From: Calothrix membranacea FACHB-236
GTDB taxonomy: Bacteria > Cyanobacteriota > Cyanobacteriia > Cyanobacteriales > Nostocaceae
NCBI RefSeq assembly: GCF_014696315.1
Contig: NZ_JACJPX010000048.1
Span: 1-63,714, forward strand
Direction: 5' to 3'
Length of the DNA stretch: 63,714 nucleotides
The stretch's first letter is position 1, and every line of letters starts with the position of its first letter. The notes under the pieces are model-generated. The model did no database searches. It worked only from the letters and a program-made list of their open reading frames with translations, and was not told the origin of the DNA. Both the position numbers and the translations under genes were made by a program. This document shows, piece by piece, positions 1 through 8,894 of the stretch.

Positions 1-179
1 GCCCAGAACAAAATCCCATCGAGGATATTTGGTTACAAGCCAAAACATGGGTTCGACGTTTTTGCGCCTTGATTCCTTCGTTCTCACATTTGAAATGGAT
101 GTTTGAGTGGTTTATTCAACACACTACCTTTGATTTTCCAACTCTTCAGATGTACGGAGCTTTTTCAAAAATCAAATAG
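1..179 (+). CDS. IS630-type transposase, C-terminal end (partial)
   Basis: The frame beginning at base 3 is open to a TAG at 177-179 and encodes about 58 residues. It starts with PEQNPIEDIW, which matches the last catalytic block of IS630/Tc1-like DDE transposases (P-x-x-NPIE-D-x-W, where E is the third acidic residue), followed by the usual basic and aromatic C-terminal tail. The upstream part lies outside the window. The stop sits only a few bases from the DUF262 fragment on the opposite strand, so the right end of the element is probably near 180-190. The other end and its inverted repeat cannot be seen, so the element cannot be named. The motif is clear and the family call is fairly safe. 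Confidence 0.75.
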   Translation, partial: PEQNPIEDIWLQAKTWVRRFCALIPSFSHLKWMFEWFIQHTTFDFPTLQMYGAFSKIK

Positions 180-184
180 GAGTC

Positions 185-508
185 CTATATCTGTTCAGAC
201 ATTTGTTTATCATGTTTCTTAAGATGATTTCGTAATGCTGCTAAGAGAATACTAAGGGTCGTCAGACGTTGTTGTCCGTCTATTACAACATATGGGGTGA
301 TGCCGTCAGCTGTTCCTAATTCTGCCTGTGTAACTATAGGGCCAAGAAAATAAGAACCTTGGACTTCATCATTGTACAGACTCATCAAATCATCCCAAAG
401 AGTCCTCCAATTTTCCTCTTTCCAAGAATATGGTCTTTGAAACAGAGGTATTTGGAATTGTTTACCACCTTCTAGTAAGTTGCGGAGCGTTGTTTCTGAA
501 GCTTTCAT
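185..508 (-). pseudogene. DUF262 (GmrSD N-terminal-like) protein, truncated
   Basis: The 107 codons begin with an ATG at 508 and stop at 185. The product has the DUF262 signature: FQIPLFQRPYSW near residues 18-29 and VIDGQQRLTTL near residues 73-83, the ParB-like nucleotide-handling motif (DGQQR) of GmrS-type modification-dependent nucleases. DUF262 proteins normally run to about 550-700 residues, with a DUF1524 HNH nuclease half after this domain. Here the frame ends just after the motif, exactly where the IS630-type transposase begins on the other strand. The simplest reading is that insertion removed the rest of the gene. A free-standing short DUF262 protein is possible but unlikely. It may be a remnant of a type IV restriction or phage-defence gene. 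Confidence 0.75.
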
Positions 509-588
509 GGTAAATATTAGTATAATTTGATCTACGTTAACAAGAATAATGTTAATTTTACTAAAAAAGTAATATCTAAAGACATATA

Positions 589-616
589 AGAAAAGCCCGT
601 TGTCACGGACTTTTCT
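589..616 (-). terminator. Hairpin downstream of acnB
   Basis: Arms 589-599 and 606-616 pair over 11 bases with a single mismatch around a six-base loop. The hairpin lies 45 bases past the acnB stop on the transcribed strand and is followed by an AT-rich stretch. It is a plausible terminator, although the trailing T run is imperfect. Confidence 0.5.
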
Positions 617-660
617 CTAAAAATCTTAGTTACAATCTAAAATTGTATAATCAATTATTA

Positions 661-3321
661 CTACCTTGTCGCAGTAGGCATACCCAAAATTTCCTCAATC
701 TTGGGCATTTGTTCTAGCGGAATTACTCGACCTTCATCCTCAAAACCGATGATTTGATCGAAGTTCAAATATCGATACAAATTGTCAGCGAAAGGATTAA
801 TCTTCTTCGCCACAATATCCAAGTATTCTTGTACTGTGGGGATGCGTCCTAACAACGCACAAACTGCGGCTAATTCTGCGGAACCTAAATACACTCTTGC
901 ACCTTTACCCATACGATTATTAAAGTTGCGGGTAGAGGTAGAAAATACAGTTGTGCCATCAGCAACTCGCGCTTGGTTACCCATACATAAACTGCATCCT
1001 GGCATTTCTGTTCTTGCACCAGCCGCACCAAACACGCTATATACACCTTCTTCTTTTAATTGGTGTTCATCCATGCGGGTTGGAGGTGCTATCCACAGGC
1101 GTGTTTTTACTTCACCTGCACCTTCCAAAACTTTCGCTGTTGCCCGATAATGACCGATATTTGTCATACAAGAACCAACGAATACTTCTTGTACTGGATC
1201 GTTAGCAACTTCCGATAATAATTTCACATTATCGGGGTCATTAGGAGCAGCAACAATTGGTTCTTTTATTTCGTTCAAATCAATTTCAATTATTTCGGCA
1301 TACTCTGCATCTGCATCAGCTTCAAGTAATACGGGATTGGCTAACCATTCTTCCATTTTGGCGATACGACGGAGCAGAGTACGCTCATCATGGTAGCCTC
1401 TGGCTATCATGTTCTTTAACAGCGAGATGTTAGAACGCAGATATTCAGCAATTGTTTCTGGACTTAGCTTAATTGTGCAACCTGCACAGGAACGTTCTGC
1501 TGATGCATCTGTTAATTCAAAGGCTTGTTCAACTTTTAAATCGGGTAAGCCTTCCATTTCTAAAATCCGCCCAGAGAAGATATTTTTCTTGTTCTCTTTC
1601 TCTACTGTGAGCAATCCTTTTTGAATAGCGACGTAGGGAATGGCGTTAACAATATCTCTGAGGGTAATTCCTGGTTGTAATTCTCCTTTGAATCTTACCA
1701 AAACTGATTCTGGCATATCCAAAGGCATGACACCCAAAGCGGCGGCAAAGGCTACTAACCCGGAACCTGCGGGGAAGGAAATACCTAAGGGGAAGCGGGT
1801 GTGAGAGTCGCCACCAGTTCCGACGGTGTCGGGTAGCAGCATCCGGTTTAACCAAGAGTGGATGATACCATCACCAGGACGTAAAGCAACACCGCCGCGT
1901 TGGGCGAAAAAGTCTGGCAAATCGTGATGGGTTTTGATATCGACTGGTTTGGGATAAGCTGCAGTGTGACAGAAACTCTGCATTACCAAATCAGCACTGA
2001 AACCCAGACAGGCGAGTTCTTTTAATTCATCGCGGGTCATTGGGCCTGTGGTATCTTGGGAACCAACAGTTGTCATGATGGGTTCGCAAGATGTACCGGG
2101 GCGCACACCAGGTAATCCGCAAGCTTTCCCTACCATTTTCTGGGCGAGGGTGTAGCCTTTACCTGTATCTTCCGGTGCTTGGGGACGGATAAATAGGTTG
2201 CTGGGTTCTAAACCTAGTGCTTGGCGAGTTTTGTCGGTGAGGGTACGCCCAATTAACAAAGGAATGCGTCCACCTGCACGAACTTCATCAAAGATGGTAT
2301 CTGGTTTGAGGGTGAAGGTAGTAATAACTTCGCCGGCTTCGTTGGTGATTTCGCCTTTGTAGGGATGGATGGTAATCACGTCACCTGTTTCTAACTGGGT
2401 GACATCGCACTGAATTGGCAAAGCGCCAGCATCTTCAGCTGTATTAAAGAAGATAGGCGCGATCGCACCACCTAAAATATATCCCCCAGCGCGCTTATTG
2501 GGAACAAAGGGGATATCATTGCCCATGTGCCACAATACAGAGTTAATGGCAGATTTCCGAGATGAACCTGTACCCACTACATCACCAACATAGGCGACAG
2601 GATGTCCTTTTTTCTTTAATTCGGCAATGGTTTTTAAGCTTCCCGGTTGCCGTGACTCTAGCATCACTAAGGCGTGTAAGGGAATATCAGGGCGAGTGGT
2701 AGCACTTTGGGCGGGGGATAAGTCGTCGGTGTTGGTTTCCCCAGGGACTTTGAAGACTGTAACGGTAATTGTCTCTGGGAGTTGGGGACGAACAGTAAAC
2801 CACTCAGCTTCCGCCCAAGAGTCTATGACGCGCTTGGCAAAGGGATTAGTTTTAGATAACTCTAAAACATCATGGAAAGCATCATATACCAACAGAATTT
2901 TACTGAGGGCGTTGGCGGCATAGGCGGCGATGGGTTCCTTTCCTTGTCCCCCCATCACCAAGGGGGTTTCGGAAGAGTCGGAGACAGAGACAGTAGGAGT
3001 TTGCAGCAATTCAATTAAAGATTGCACATTGTAGCCACCTACCATTGTTCCCAGTAATTCTACTGCTTGGATGGGTGAAATTAAGGGGCTTTTGGTTTCA
3101 CCTTTAGCAATGGCAGTTAAAAACCCTGCTTTAACGTAAGCTGCAGCATCAACTCCAGGGGGTACGCGATCGCGCAATAAATGCAATAATGTATCTTCTT
3201 CACCTTTGGGCGGATTCTTCAGTAATTCGCACAACTGGGAAGTTTGTTTGGCATCTAGCGGTAAGGGGGGAATTCCTAATTCAGCTCTTTCTACGACGTG
3301 TTGACGATATGATTCCAACAT
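661..3321 (-). CDS. acnB: Bifunctional aconitate hydratase 2 / 2-methylisocitrate dehydratase
   Basis: This is AcnB, the [4Fe-4S] enzyme that interconverts citrate and isocitrate via cis-aconitate in the cytoplasm, and the aconitase typical of cyanobacteria. The N-terminus ([14 protein letters not shown], then [15 protein letters not shown]) aligns with the AcnB helical domain. The swivel domain has TDDLSPA. The cluster ligands appear as [12 protein letters not shown] and [10 protein letters not shown] near the C-terminus, and [16 protein letters not shown] is present. The length of 886 residues is normal. The chosen start is the ATG at 3321: it is preceded by GGAG at a good distance and matches the family start, whereas the longer frame would begin with TTG at 3345. 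The gene stands alone, with a hairpin downstream at 589-616. Confidence 0.97.
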   Translation of the reverse strand: MLESYRQHVVERAELGIPPLPLDAKQTSQLCELLKNPPKGEEDTLLHLLRDRVPPGVDAAAYVKAGFLTAIAKGETKSPLISPIQAVELLGTMVGGYNVQSLIELLQTPTVSVSDSSETPLVMGGQGKEPIAAYAANALSKILLVYDAFHDVLELSKTNPFAKRVIDSWAEAEWFTVRPQLPETITVTVFKVPGETNTDDLSPAQSATTRPDIPLHALVMLESRQPGSLKTIAELKKKGHPVAYVGDVVGTGSSRKSAINSVLWHMGNDIPFVPNKRAGGYILGGAIAPIFFNTAEDAGALPIQCDVTQLETGDVITIHPYKGEITNEAGEVITTFTLKPDTIFDEVRAGGRIPLLIGRTLTDKTRQALGLEPSNLFIRPQAPEDTGKGYTLAQKMVGKACGLPGVRPGTSCEPIMTTVGSQDTTGPMTRDELKELACLGFSADLVMQSFCHTAAYPKPVDIKTHHDLPDFFAQRGGVALRPGDGIIHSWLNRMLLPDTVGTGGDSHTRFPLGISFPAGSGLVAFAAALGVMPLDMPESVLVRFKGELQPGITLRDIVNAIPYVAIQKGLLTVEKENKKNIFSGRILEMEGLPDLKVEQAFELTDASAERSCAGCTIKLSPETIAEYLRSNISLLKNMIARGYHDERTLLRRIAKMEEWLANPVLLEADADAEYAEIIEIDLNEIKEPIVAAPNDPDNVKLLSEVANDPVQEVFVGSCMTNIGHYRATAKVLEGAGEVKTRLWIAPPTRMDEHQLKEEGVYSVFGAAGARTEMPGCSLCMGNQARVADGTTVFSTSTRNFNNRMGKGARVYLGSAELAAVCALLGRIPTVQEYLDIVAKKINPFADNLYRYLNFDQIIGFEDEGRVIPLEQMPKIEEILGMPTATR

Positions 3322-3608
3322 TCTACACTCCAAGATATTAGCCAAAAATGGTTTTAGTGTTTATAATCACTGCCTATATTTCAGGAGAATTCAAGCTTAC
3401 AAGTCTTCATCGATGGTATCAACTGGTAATGAGTCTCCCTACTGGAAGTTTTTGGTCTGGCCAGGACTTATAATTATCACTGTATAGCTACTTCTGCCAA
3501 TAAATCTATTTGAAAATAATTTTTGGGTTGGCATTTCTCGACTTGGTTGTGTGCCTATTCATCAGATAAAATATTTCCTTTGTTAGTTAAATTACACTCT
3601 TTTTGTAT

Positions 3609-3926
3609 ATGTCCAAAACATACACCGTTGAAATCATCCATCAAGGTGAGAGCCACACTTTACAAGTCCCTGAAAATGAAACTATTTTAGCAGTTGCCGA
3701 TCAAGCTGGTTTAGAATTACCTAGTTCTTGTCATGCAGGTGTTTGTACAACTTGCGCGGGTAAAATTATCTCCGGATCTGTCGATCAAACTGATGGTATG
3801 GGCGTTAGTCCAGAATTACAAAAACAAGGCTATGTGTTGCTTTGTGTAGCTAAACCTCTTTCGGATATAAAAGTGGAAACTGAAAAAGAAGATACACTTT
3901 ATCAGTTGCAATTTGGCAAAGTTTAA
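3609..3926 (+). CDS. 2Fe-2S ferredoxin, plant type
   Basis: A 105-residue soluble electron carrier. The four cluster ligands are clear: Cys41, Cys46 and Cys49 in CHAGVCTTC, and Cys79 in LLCVAKP, giving the CX4CX2C...C pattern of plant-type ferredoxins. The photosynthetic PetF loop normally reads ARAGACSTCAGK. This one reads HAGVCTTCAGK and has a C-terminal extension (KEDTLYQLQFG), so it is more likely one of the alternative low-abundance ferredoxins than PetF. The ATG at 3609 (MSKTYTVEII) fits the family better than the TTG two codons upstream. A 15-bp perfect inverted repeat follows the stop. The redox partner cannot be told from the context. Confidence 0.9.
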   Translation: MSKTYTVEIIHQGESHTLQVPENETILAVADQAGLELPSSCHAGVCTTCAGKIISGSVDQTDGMGVSPELQKQGYVLLCVAKPLSDIKVETEKEDTLYQLQFGKV

Positions 3927-3927
3927 T

Positions 3928-3998
3928 TAAAGGATGAAGTATCAAGGCTAAAGGATGAAAAATTGACTGAAATTTCTCTTTTAATACTTCATCCTTTA
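3928..3998. terminator. 15-bp perfect inverted repeat after the ferredoxin gene
   Basis: Arms 3928-3942 and 3984-3998 are exact reverse complements of 15 bases, separated by 41 bases, and begin two bases past the ferredoxin stop. The arm also contains the AAAGGATGAA word that recurs in the loop at 3949-3959 and near 49811-49842, so it belongs to a dispersed repeat. It may act as a terminator or a processing stem. Confidence 0.5.
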
Positions 3999-4047
3999 TG
4001 CTGATATCGGCTATTCTAGAAAGCACTAATCAACAGGATAGGCTACA

Positions 4048-4221
4048 ATGACTACGCATTTTATTACCGCAGAAATTGACCTCCAAGAAACTCCTACAGA
4101 ATTAGAGCAAGCAATTGCCGCAGAATTAGAAAAACAGGGTGAACCTTTACGTTGGGCTATTACATCTGTAGATACAGAACAAGAAAAAGCTACTGTAGAA
4201 GCTGTTGTTACCCAAGCTTAG
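4048..4221 (+). CDS. Conserved small cyanobacterial protein, 57 residues
   Basis: This open frame runs from ATG 4048 to TAG 4219-4221 and encodes MTTHFITAEIDL...VVTQA, 57 residues. The protein is acidic with alternating strand and helix propensity (FITAEIDL, then ELEQAIAAELEKQGEPLRWAI, then KATVEAVV), which suggests a small beta-alpha-beta fold. There are no cysteines, signal peptide or membrane segment. Codon usage (GAA, TTA, GCA and ACT rich) is like the neighbours, and an AGGATAGG purine-rich box precedes the ATG. It lies between ferredoxin and DUF3326 on the same strand. I recognise the type as a widespread unnamed cyanobacterial small protein but know no function. Confidence 0.7.
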   Translation: MTTHFITAEIDLQETPTELEQAIAAELEKQGEPLRWAITSVDTEQEKATVEAVVTQA

Positions 4222-4363
4222 TCCTGAGTCCTGAGTTCTGAGATAGGGAAGTGGTAGAAGAGTACAGCAACTGTCTGGTAAATTAGGAATCAAAACTTCA
4301 TACACTTTCCTTATTCTCACTCAGCACGGGCTAAACGCCCCGCTACCGCTAACAGCACTTTTT

Positions 4364-5431
4364 ATGCAACGTCCATATACTGCTATTTTAATTGTACCTA
4401 CTGGTGTTGGAGCTGCAATCGGAGGTTATGCCGGGGATGCGTTACCAGTAGCAAGAGTTATATCACAGGTGTGCGATCGCCTCATTACTCACCCCAATGT
4501 CCTTAATGGGGCAAGTTTGTACTGGAATTTACCTAATACTTTCTATGTGGAAGGTTACGGGTTGGACAAATTTGCTGCGGGACAATGGGGTTTGCGCCCT
4601 GTACATAGAAATAAAATAGGTTTGCTTTTAGACCAGGGGATAGAGCCGGAATTAAGGCTGCGACACTTGCAAGCAGCAGATGCAGCCAGAGCTACCCTCG
4701 GATTAAGCCTGACAGATTATGTTGTCACAGATACGCCATTAAATATAGAATTACGCACATCACCATCGGGGATTAGTTGGGGGACAATTGGTAACCCCGA
4801 TAGTTTATTAAGAGCAGCAGAAGTATTAATTAAACAAGCTGGTGCAGATGCGATCGCAGTAGTAGCCCGTTTTCCTGATGATATGGAAGCAGAAGCAGTT
4901 GAAAACTATCGCCAAGGTAAAGGCGTAGATACCTTAGCAGGCGCAGAAGCAGTCATCAGCCATTTAATTGTGCGTACTTTTCAAATTCCCTGCGCCCATG
5001 CTCCAGCTTTAGCCTCATTCCCCCCAGATGCGAATTTATCTCCCCGTTCCGCCGCCGAAGAATTAGGCTATACTTTTTTACCGTGCGTACTTGTGGGTTT
5101 AAGTCGCGCACCACAATTTATCATAGAGAAAGGAACAATCAAATATCTACCAGAAGATATTTGGGCAGAGCAAATTGATGCTGCAATAATACCAGCAACT
5201 GCTTGTGGTAGTAGCGCAATTTTGAGCTTAAATCAGAAGCGATGCCAAATTATCACAGTTGCAGAAAATCAAACTCAAATCCAAGTTCCTCCAGAACCCT
5301 TAGGAATCAAGTCCATACAGGTAAACTCATATTTAGAAGCAGTAGGTGTTTTAGCAGCACACAAAGCAGGTGTCGATCCCGCTGCTCTCCGTCCGCAAAT
5401 AAATTCTCTACAGCAACTTGTTATTAGTTAA
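4364..5431 (+). CDS. DUF3326 domain-containing protein
   Basis: A 355-residue protein of the DUF3326 family, found mainly in cyanobacteria and plastid-bearing lineages. The family hallmarks are the N-terminus PYTAILIVPTGVGAAIGGYAGDALPVAR, the central ADAIAVVARFPDD segment and the late ATACGSSAIL segment. No catalytic activity is established. The gene follows the 57-residue gene and precedes the CPBP protease in the same direction, but the gaps of 94-140 bases are filled with short tandem repeats, so a shared transcript is uncertain. No transmembrane or secretion signal is obvious. The ATG start is the only good one and begins the conserved region directly. Confidence 0.85.
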   Translation: MQRPYTAILIVPTGVGAAIGGYAGDALPVARVISQVCDRLITHPNVLNGASLYWNLPNTFYVEGYGLDKFAAGQWGLRPVHRNKIGLLLDQGIEPELRLRHLQAADAARATLGLSLTDYVVTDTPLNIELRTSPSGISWGTIGNPDSLLRAAEVLIKQAGADAIAVVARFPDDMEAEAVENYRQGKGVDTLAGAEAVISHLIVRTFQIPCAHAPALASFPPDANLSPRSAAEELGYTFLPCVLVGLSRAPQFIIEKGTIKYLPEDIWAEQIDAAIIPATACGSSAILSLNQKRCQIITVAENQTQIQVPPEPLGIKSIQVNSYLEAVGVLAAHKAGVDPAALRPQINSLQQLVIS

Positions 5432-5432
5432 G

Positions 5433-5515
5433 AGTCAAAAGTCAAAAGTCAAAATTAATAAATAATTTCTTCTATAATCCCCATCTAGTCCCCAGTCCCC
5501 AGTCCCCAATTCCCC
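5433..5515. repeat. Short tandem repeats (AGTCAAA and AGTCCCC units)
   Basis: Two heptanucleotide runs fill the DUF3326-CPBP gap: AGTCAAA repeated near 5433-5453 and AGTCCCC/AATCCCC repeated near 5487-5515. These are the short tandemly repeated repetitive sequences typical of heterocystous cyanobacteria. Confidence 0.8.
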
Positions 5516-5524
5516 TAAATACCC

Positions 5525-6106
5525 GTGGTTGAACAACAAAAACAAGAACCAGAAATTCCTTACCTGACACGCATCCAAGTATTGGGAGCGATGGGAGCGA
5601 CTGCAATTATTTTGTGGATAGTCGCTAAATTGTGGTTGCGCTTTGGTGGCTTTTCCCTGTTTCCTTGGCGTTGGAATGAAAGTGATTTACTTTTGGGGGT
5701 GGGATTAGGATTAATTATCACTATTGTCAGTGGTTTAACTTATCGCTTTGTGCCAGCCTACCGTAAAAGCGCAGATTATTATCTGGACTTGGTGCTAAAG
5801 CCTTTAATTTTACCGGATATTATTTGGCTGGGATTGCTACCAGGATTAAGTGAAGAATTATTATTTCGGGGTGTGATGATTCCCGCCTTAGGTGCGGATC
5901 ATGTCGCTGTGATTGTATCCAGTCTTTGCTTTGGGGTATTGCATCTGAGTGGCTCTCAACAATGGCCTTATGTGATTTGGGCAACTATTGTTGGGTTAAT
6001 GCTAGGCTATGGTGCGCTATTGAGTGGCAACTTGCTAGTGCCAATTATTGCCCATGTGATGACGAATTTGATTTCTAGTTATTTGTGGAAGTTGCGAAAA
6101 GGCTAG
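5525..6106 (+). CDS. CPBP family intramembrane glutamic endopeptidase
   Basis: A 193-residue membrane protein with about five or six hydrophobic segments. It carries the three conserved motifs of the CPBP (Abi, Rce1-like) family: EELLFRG (EExxxR) near residues 110-116, FGVLH (FxxxH) near residues 138-142 and HVMTN (HxxxN/D) near residues 176-180. These residues form the active site in the membrane. Cyanobacteria carry many paralogues, mostly of unknown substrate; some are linked to bacteriocin immunity or protein maturation. The start is GTG at 5525 without a convincing ribosome binding site, so the N-terminus is provisional. A 12-bp perfect inverted repeat separates it from the convergent purN. 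Confidence 0.9.
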   Translation: MVEQQKQEPEIPYLTRIQVLGAMGATAIILWIVAKLWLRFGGFSLFPWRWNESDLLLGVGLGLIITIVSGLTYRFVPAYRKSADYYLDLVLKPLILPDIIWLGLLPGLSEELLFRGVMIPALGADHVAVIVSSLCFGVLHLSGSQQWPYVIWATIVGLMLGYGALLSGNLLVPIIAHVMTNLISSYLWKLRKG

Positions 6107-6148
6107 AAACGCTGTGAGGAATTCAAAAGTCAAAATTACTCGAATTTT

Positions 6149-6208
6149 AGGGGCACAGCACTGAAAGATTTTGATTGAAACAAATATCTTAATTGATGCT
6201 GTGCCCCT
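6149..6208. terminator. Inverted repeat between convergent CPBP and purN genes
   Basis: Arms 6149-6160 and 6197-6208 are exact 12-base reverse complements (AGGGGCACAGCA) with a 36-base loop. The position between two convergent genes suggests bidirectional termination, although the loop is long for an intrinsic terminator, so it may be a dispersed repeat instead. Confidence 0.45.
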
Positions 6209-6226
6209 TGCGATCGCACAATTATT

Positions 6227-6904
6227 TCACGATGATACAGCCACACACTGCGATCGCCTGTGTGCGGCTAGGGCGATCGCCTGTGGTAAAATTCGATGTT
6301 CCTCTACTTGAATCCTGGCGTGGAGCGTTTCTGCGGTGTCATCTGCTAACACTGGTACTGCTGCTTGGATGATGATGGGGCCGCTGTCTACTTCCAAACA
6401 TACTAAATGCACCGTACAACCAGTAATTTTTACCCCAGCCGCTAAAGCTTGTTCTACTGCATGAATACCTTTGAAACTTGGTAGCAAGCTGGGATGAATG
6501 TTAATAATTCTGTCAGGAAAAGCATCAATTAATATTGGTGTTAAAAGTCGCATCCACCCTGCTAAAATTACCCAATCTACATCGTACTGCTGTAAAGTCT
6601 GTACAGTTTGCCCATCAAACTTGGCTCGATTTTTGCAATCGCGGTGATTCAACAATACCGCCTCCACACCCCAATTCGCCGCCCGCACAGCAGCCTTAGC
6701 ATCAGGGTTGTTGTAAATTAAAACTTGAATTTGGGCGTTTAGCTGTCCGGATGCAATAGCTTGGGCTACCGCCTCAAAATTGCTGCCATTTCCAGAGGCG
6801 AGAATACCTAATTTTAAGGGGGTGTTGGTTCTTAAGACTTCAGTAGGAATGTTGGGCGAAATTAAACTAGTCGTAGCAGTATCGATTGTAGAATTATTAC
6901 TCAT
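6227..6904 (-). CDS. purN: Phosphoribosylglycinamide formyltransferase
   Basis: PurN transfers a formyl group from 10-formyltetrahydrofolate to GAR in step three of de novo purine synthesis. The diagnostic parts are LGILASGNGSNFEA (phosphate-binding loop) near residues 32-45, ILAGWMRLLTP, the catalytic INIHPSLLPSFKG with its Asn and His, and EVDSGPII with the catalytic Asp. The protein has 225 residues, slightly longer than usual because of a 30-residue Ser/Thr-rich N-terminal extension. Its ATG overlaps the TGA of the upstream secreted-protein gene (ATGA, four bases), so the two are probably translationally coupled. This is an odd pairing for a purine gene. Confidence 0.95.
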   Translation of the reverse strand: MSNNSTIDTATTSLISPNIPTEVLRTNTPLKLGILASGNGSNFEAVAQAIASGQLNAQIQVLIYNNPDAKAAVRAANWGVEAVLLNHRDCKNRAKFDGQTVQTLQQYDVDWVILAGWMRLLTPILIDAFPDRIINIHPSLLPSFKGIHAVEQALAAGVKITGCTVHLVCLEVDSGPIIIQAAVPVLADDTAETLHARIQVEEHRILPQAIALAAHRRSQCVAVSS

Positions 6905-7485
6905 AATTGCGGGTTAATAAACTTAGTATTCTCCGGTAGCTTAGTGGTATCAGAAACTTTGGTGAATAAGGTTGCTGTCGGAGAGAAAGCTGTCGGTCGT
7001 GGTTTACCAGGGTCGGTATTATCTAATTGCAGTCGTAATTGACCATCAGCAGTAAATTCAAAAATTGTCAGGACTGGTTGTTTTTCTTTAGAGACTATGA
7101 TGGTCAAATGCATTGGTTGTGCTGTCGGGTTGATCTGATACTGAAATTCCACAACTACAGGAGTTTTTGTATCAGGCGACAGAACATATAATTTACCATC
7201 TGGAGAGAACATAAAAGTTAGCGTCACAGGTGATGAAGGGTCTTTAGTTTGCCATTCACCGATTAATTTTTGAGCAATGGGGTTTGTAGACTGTTCTGTA
7301 GGCGCTGGATTAGGGATGGGTGTTGGTATCGCCTGATTTGTCGGTGCTGGGTTAGGAATTGGAACTTTTGCAGGTTCAGCCAGCACAACTGTATTGAGTG
7401 TCATCGATAATGCTATAAGTACGCTAGAGGTCAGCTTTGTGCTGGCGATCGCAAATTTGCCAAAGTAGGGGAAAATGTGAGGCAT
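6901..7485 (-). CDS. Secreted protein of unknown function with Pro-rich linker
   Basis: A 194-residue product with a likely signal peptide: a hydrophobic stretch near residues 19-36, then the VLAEP cleavage region. A repetitive proline linker (PIPNPAPTNQ, PTPIPNPAPTEQ) follows near residues 40-68. The rest is a compact domain with GEWQTKD, then TLTFMFSPDGKLYVL and FEFTADGQLRLQL, which reads like a small beta-barrel or lipocalin-like fold with two related beta hairpins. I do not recognise a named family. It shares a four-base overlap with purN downstream. The start ATG at 7485 is followed by a plausible n-region. Confidence 0.7.
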   Translation of the reverse strand: MPHIFPYFGKFAIASTKLTSSVLIALSMTLNTVVLAEPAKVPIPNPAPTNQAIPTPIPNPAPTEQSTNPIAQKLIGEWQTKDPSSPVTLTFMFSPDGKLYVLSPDTKTPVVVEFQYQINPTAQPMHLTIIVSKEKQPVLTIFEFTADGQLRLQLDNTDPGKPRPTAFSPTATLFTKVSDTTKLPENTKFINPQL

Positions 7486-7571
7486 TCGTTTGAGCCAAAT
7501 AGAATTGACAGGATCTTAGCAGTACCTCTGCGTCGAATCACACCCTACCGCATTCAACAGCCAAAACCGCT

Positions 7572-8459
7572 ATGAAAACATCCCGTTCCTCTCAGATGCA
7601 GCTGCTAGATAATGATACAGTTGCCGCCTGGGTTTTTCTTACACCCGCACTGATTTTACTAGGTCTGTTTATCATTTGGCCGATCGCCTATTTGTTTTAT
7701 CTCAGTTTTACAGCCGGTAGTTTTACTTCCAAAGGCACTTATCTCGTCGGCTTAAAGAATTATTGGCGGTTGCTATTCAATTCTGATTTTTGGCAAGTTT
7801 TGCTGAATACCGCTTATTTTACTATTGCCACAGTGATTCCCAGTTTAGTGATTCCCCTAGGCTTAGCAGTACTATTAAACCGTTCTTTGGCTTTGCGAGG
7901 CCTCATCCGCAGTGCCTATTTTCTACCTTCAATTATTTCTTTAGTGGCTGCTGGGTTAGGATTTCGTTGGCTATTTCAAACCACTGGCCCTGTTAACGGA
8001 TTTTTAAATATATTTGGCATTCCATCAATTCCTTGGTTAGGGGATACATTTTGGGCTATGCCAGTACTTATTTTATTGAGTATTTGGAAACAACTCGGCT
8101 TTAATATGGTGGTATTTTTAGCGGGGTTACAAGCCATTCCCCCCAGTCGTTACGAAGCTGCGGAATTGGATGGCGCAGATGGCTGGCAACAATTTTGGCA
8201 TATCACCCTCCCCGGATTGCGACCAACTTTAATATTTGCGATTGTTACCACAGCTATTTTTACCTTGCGGAGTTTTGAGCAAGTTTACGTGATTACAGGC
8301 GGCGGCCCGCTAAATTCGACAAATTTGTTAGTTTATTACATTTACCAAGAAGCTTTTGGTCAATTTGATTTTGGTTATGCAGCCGCAGCCGCGACAGTAT
8401 TACTAGCAATAACTCTAGTCTTGGTGTATTTGCAATTGCGAACTTGGGGAGAAGAGTAG
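7572..8459 (+). CDS. Sugar-type ABC transporter permease (MalF/UgpA-like)
   Basis: A 295-residue inner-membrane protein with about six hydrophobic helices. It has the EAA loop that contacts the ATPase subunit, EAAELDGADGWQQFWHITLPGLRP, near residues 196-219, typical of carbohydrate-uptake (CUT1) permeases of the MalF/UgpA/LacF branch. No second permease, binding protein or ATPase gene is nearby, so the rest of the transporter must be encoded elsewhere; such scattered sugar ABC genes are common in cyanobacteria. The substrate cannot be predicted. The ATG at 7572 gives a short cytoplasmic N-terminus before the first helix (AWVFLTPALILLGLFIIWP). Confidence 0.9.
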   Translation: MKTSRSSQMQLLDNDTVAAWVFLTPALILLGLFIIWPIAYLFYLSFTAGSFTSKGTYLVGLKNYWRLLFNSDFWQVLLNTAYFTIATVIPSLVIPLGLAVLLNRSLALRGLIRSAYFLPSIISLVAAGLGFRWLFQTTGPVNGFLNIFGIPSIPWLGDTFWAMPVLILLSIWKQLGFNMVVFLAGLQAIPPSRYEAAELDGADGWQQFWHITLPGLRPTLIFAIVTTAIFTLRSFEQVYVITGGGPLNSTNLLVYYIYQEAFGQFDFGYAAAAATVLLAITLVLVYLQLRTWGEE

Positions 8460-8460
8460 G

Positions 8461-8558
8461 TATTGGTAATGGGTAATGGGTAATTGGTAATTGGTAATAG
8501 AGATTTCCCCTTGTCCCCTTGTCCCCAGTCCCCAATCCCCAATGCCCTATGCCCCATA
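8461..8558. repeat. Short tandem repeats after the permease gene
   Basis: Heptanucleotide runs of the GGTAATT/GGTAATG type (8463-8500) and CCCCTTGT/CCCCAAT type (8508-8558). These are non-coding; the open frames crossing them in both directions are repeat artefacts. Confidence 0.75.
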
Positions 8559-8651
8559 GAAAACACAAGTCGATACAGCTGACAATCTGTCCCAGGATGT
8601 GTATCCTAGTTGAGGATTATTAACTAACTGCAATATTTAACGCATCTTGAT

Positions 8652-8891
8652 ATGGATAGAAAAACTAAACGCCTTTTAATGCTGGTTGTTTTCTGTAGTT
8701 TAAGTGGTGTAATTTTAGGAGGTACTACCAGCTGGGCAGAAAGTAGTATGTGTTTGGAAGCCAAGACAGTTACTAGTGACTGCTTAACCCAAGATCCTAT
8801 ACAAAAAACTATACAAGGAATGAGTACTGGTTTAGTAGCCGGTGCGGGAGCAGCTTTTGGTGTAGCTTGGCAGTTACGTCAACAAGACTAA
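8652..8891 (+). CDS. Small exported or membrane protein, 79 residues
   Basis: A 79-residue product with an N-terminal hydrophobic segment (LLMLVVFCSLSGVILGG, residues 8-24), a TSWAES region resembling a signal-peptidase site near residues 25-30, two cysteines flanking a short loop (MCLEAKTVTSDC) and a Gly/Ala-rich hydrophobic C-terminal segment (GLVAGAGAAFGVAW). The two Cys could form a disulfide once exported. No named family is recognised. It precedes a long imperfect inverted repeat and is convergent with the GDYXXLXY gene. Composition is normal, so I think it is a real gene. Confidence 0.6.
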   Translation: MDRKTKRLLMLVVFCSLSGVILGGTTSWAESSMCLEAKTVTSDCLTQDPIQKTIQGMSTGLVAGAGAAFGVAWQLRQQD

Positions 8892-8894
8892 AAA

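Noticed and set aside
8293-8568. Two minus-strand frames opposite the end of the ABC permease
   Set aside because: They start inside tandem repeats and are antisense to a clear membrane-protein gene.
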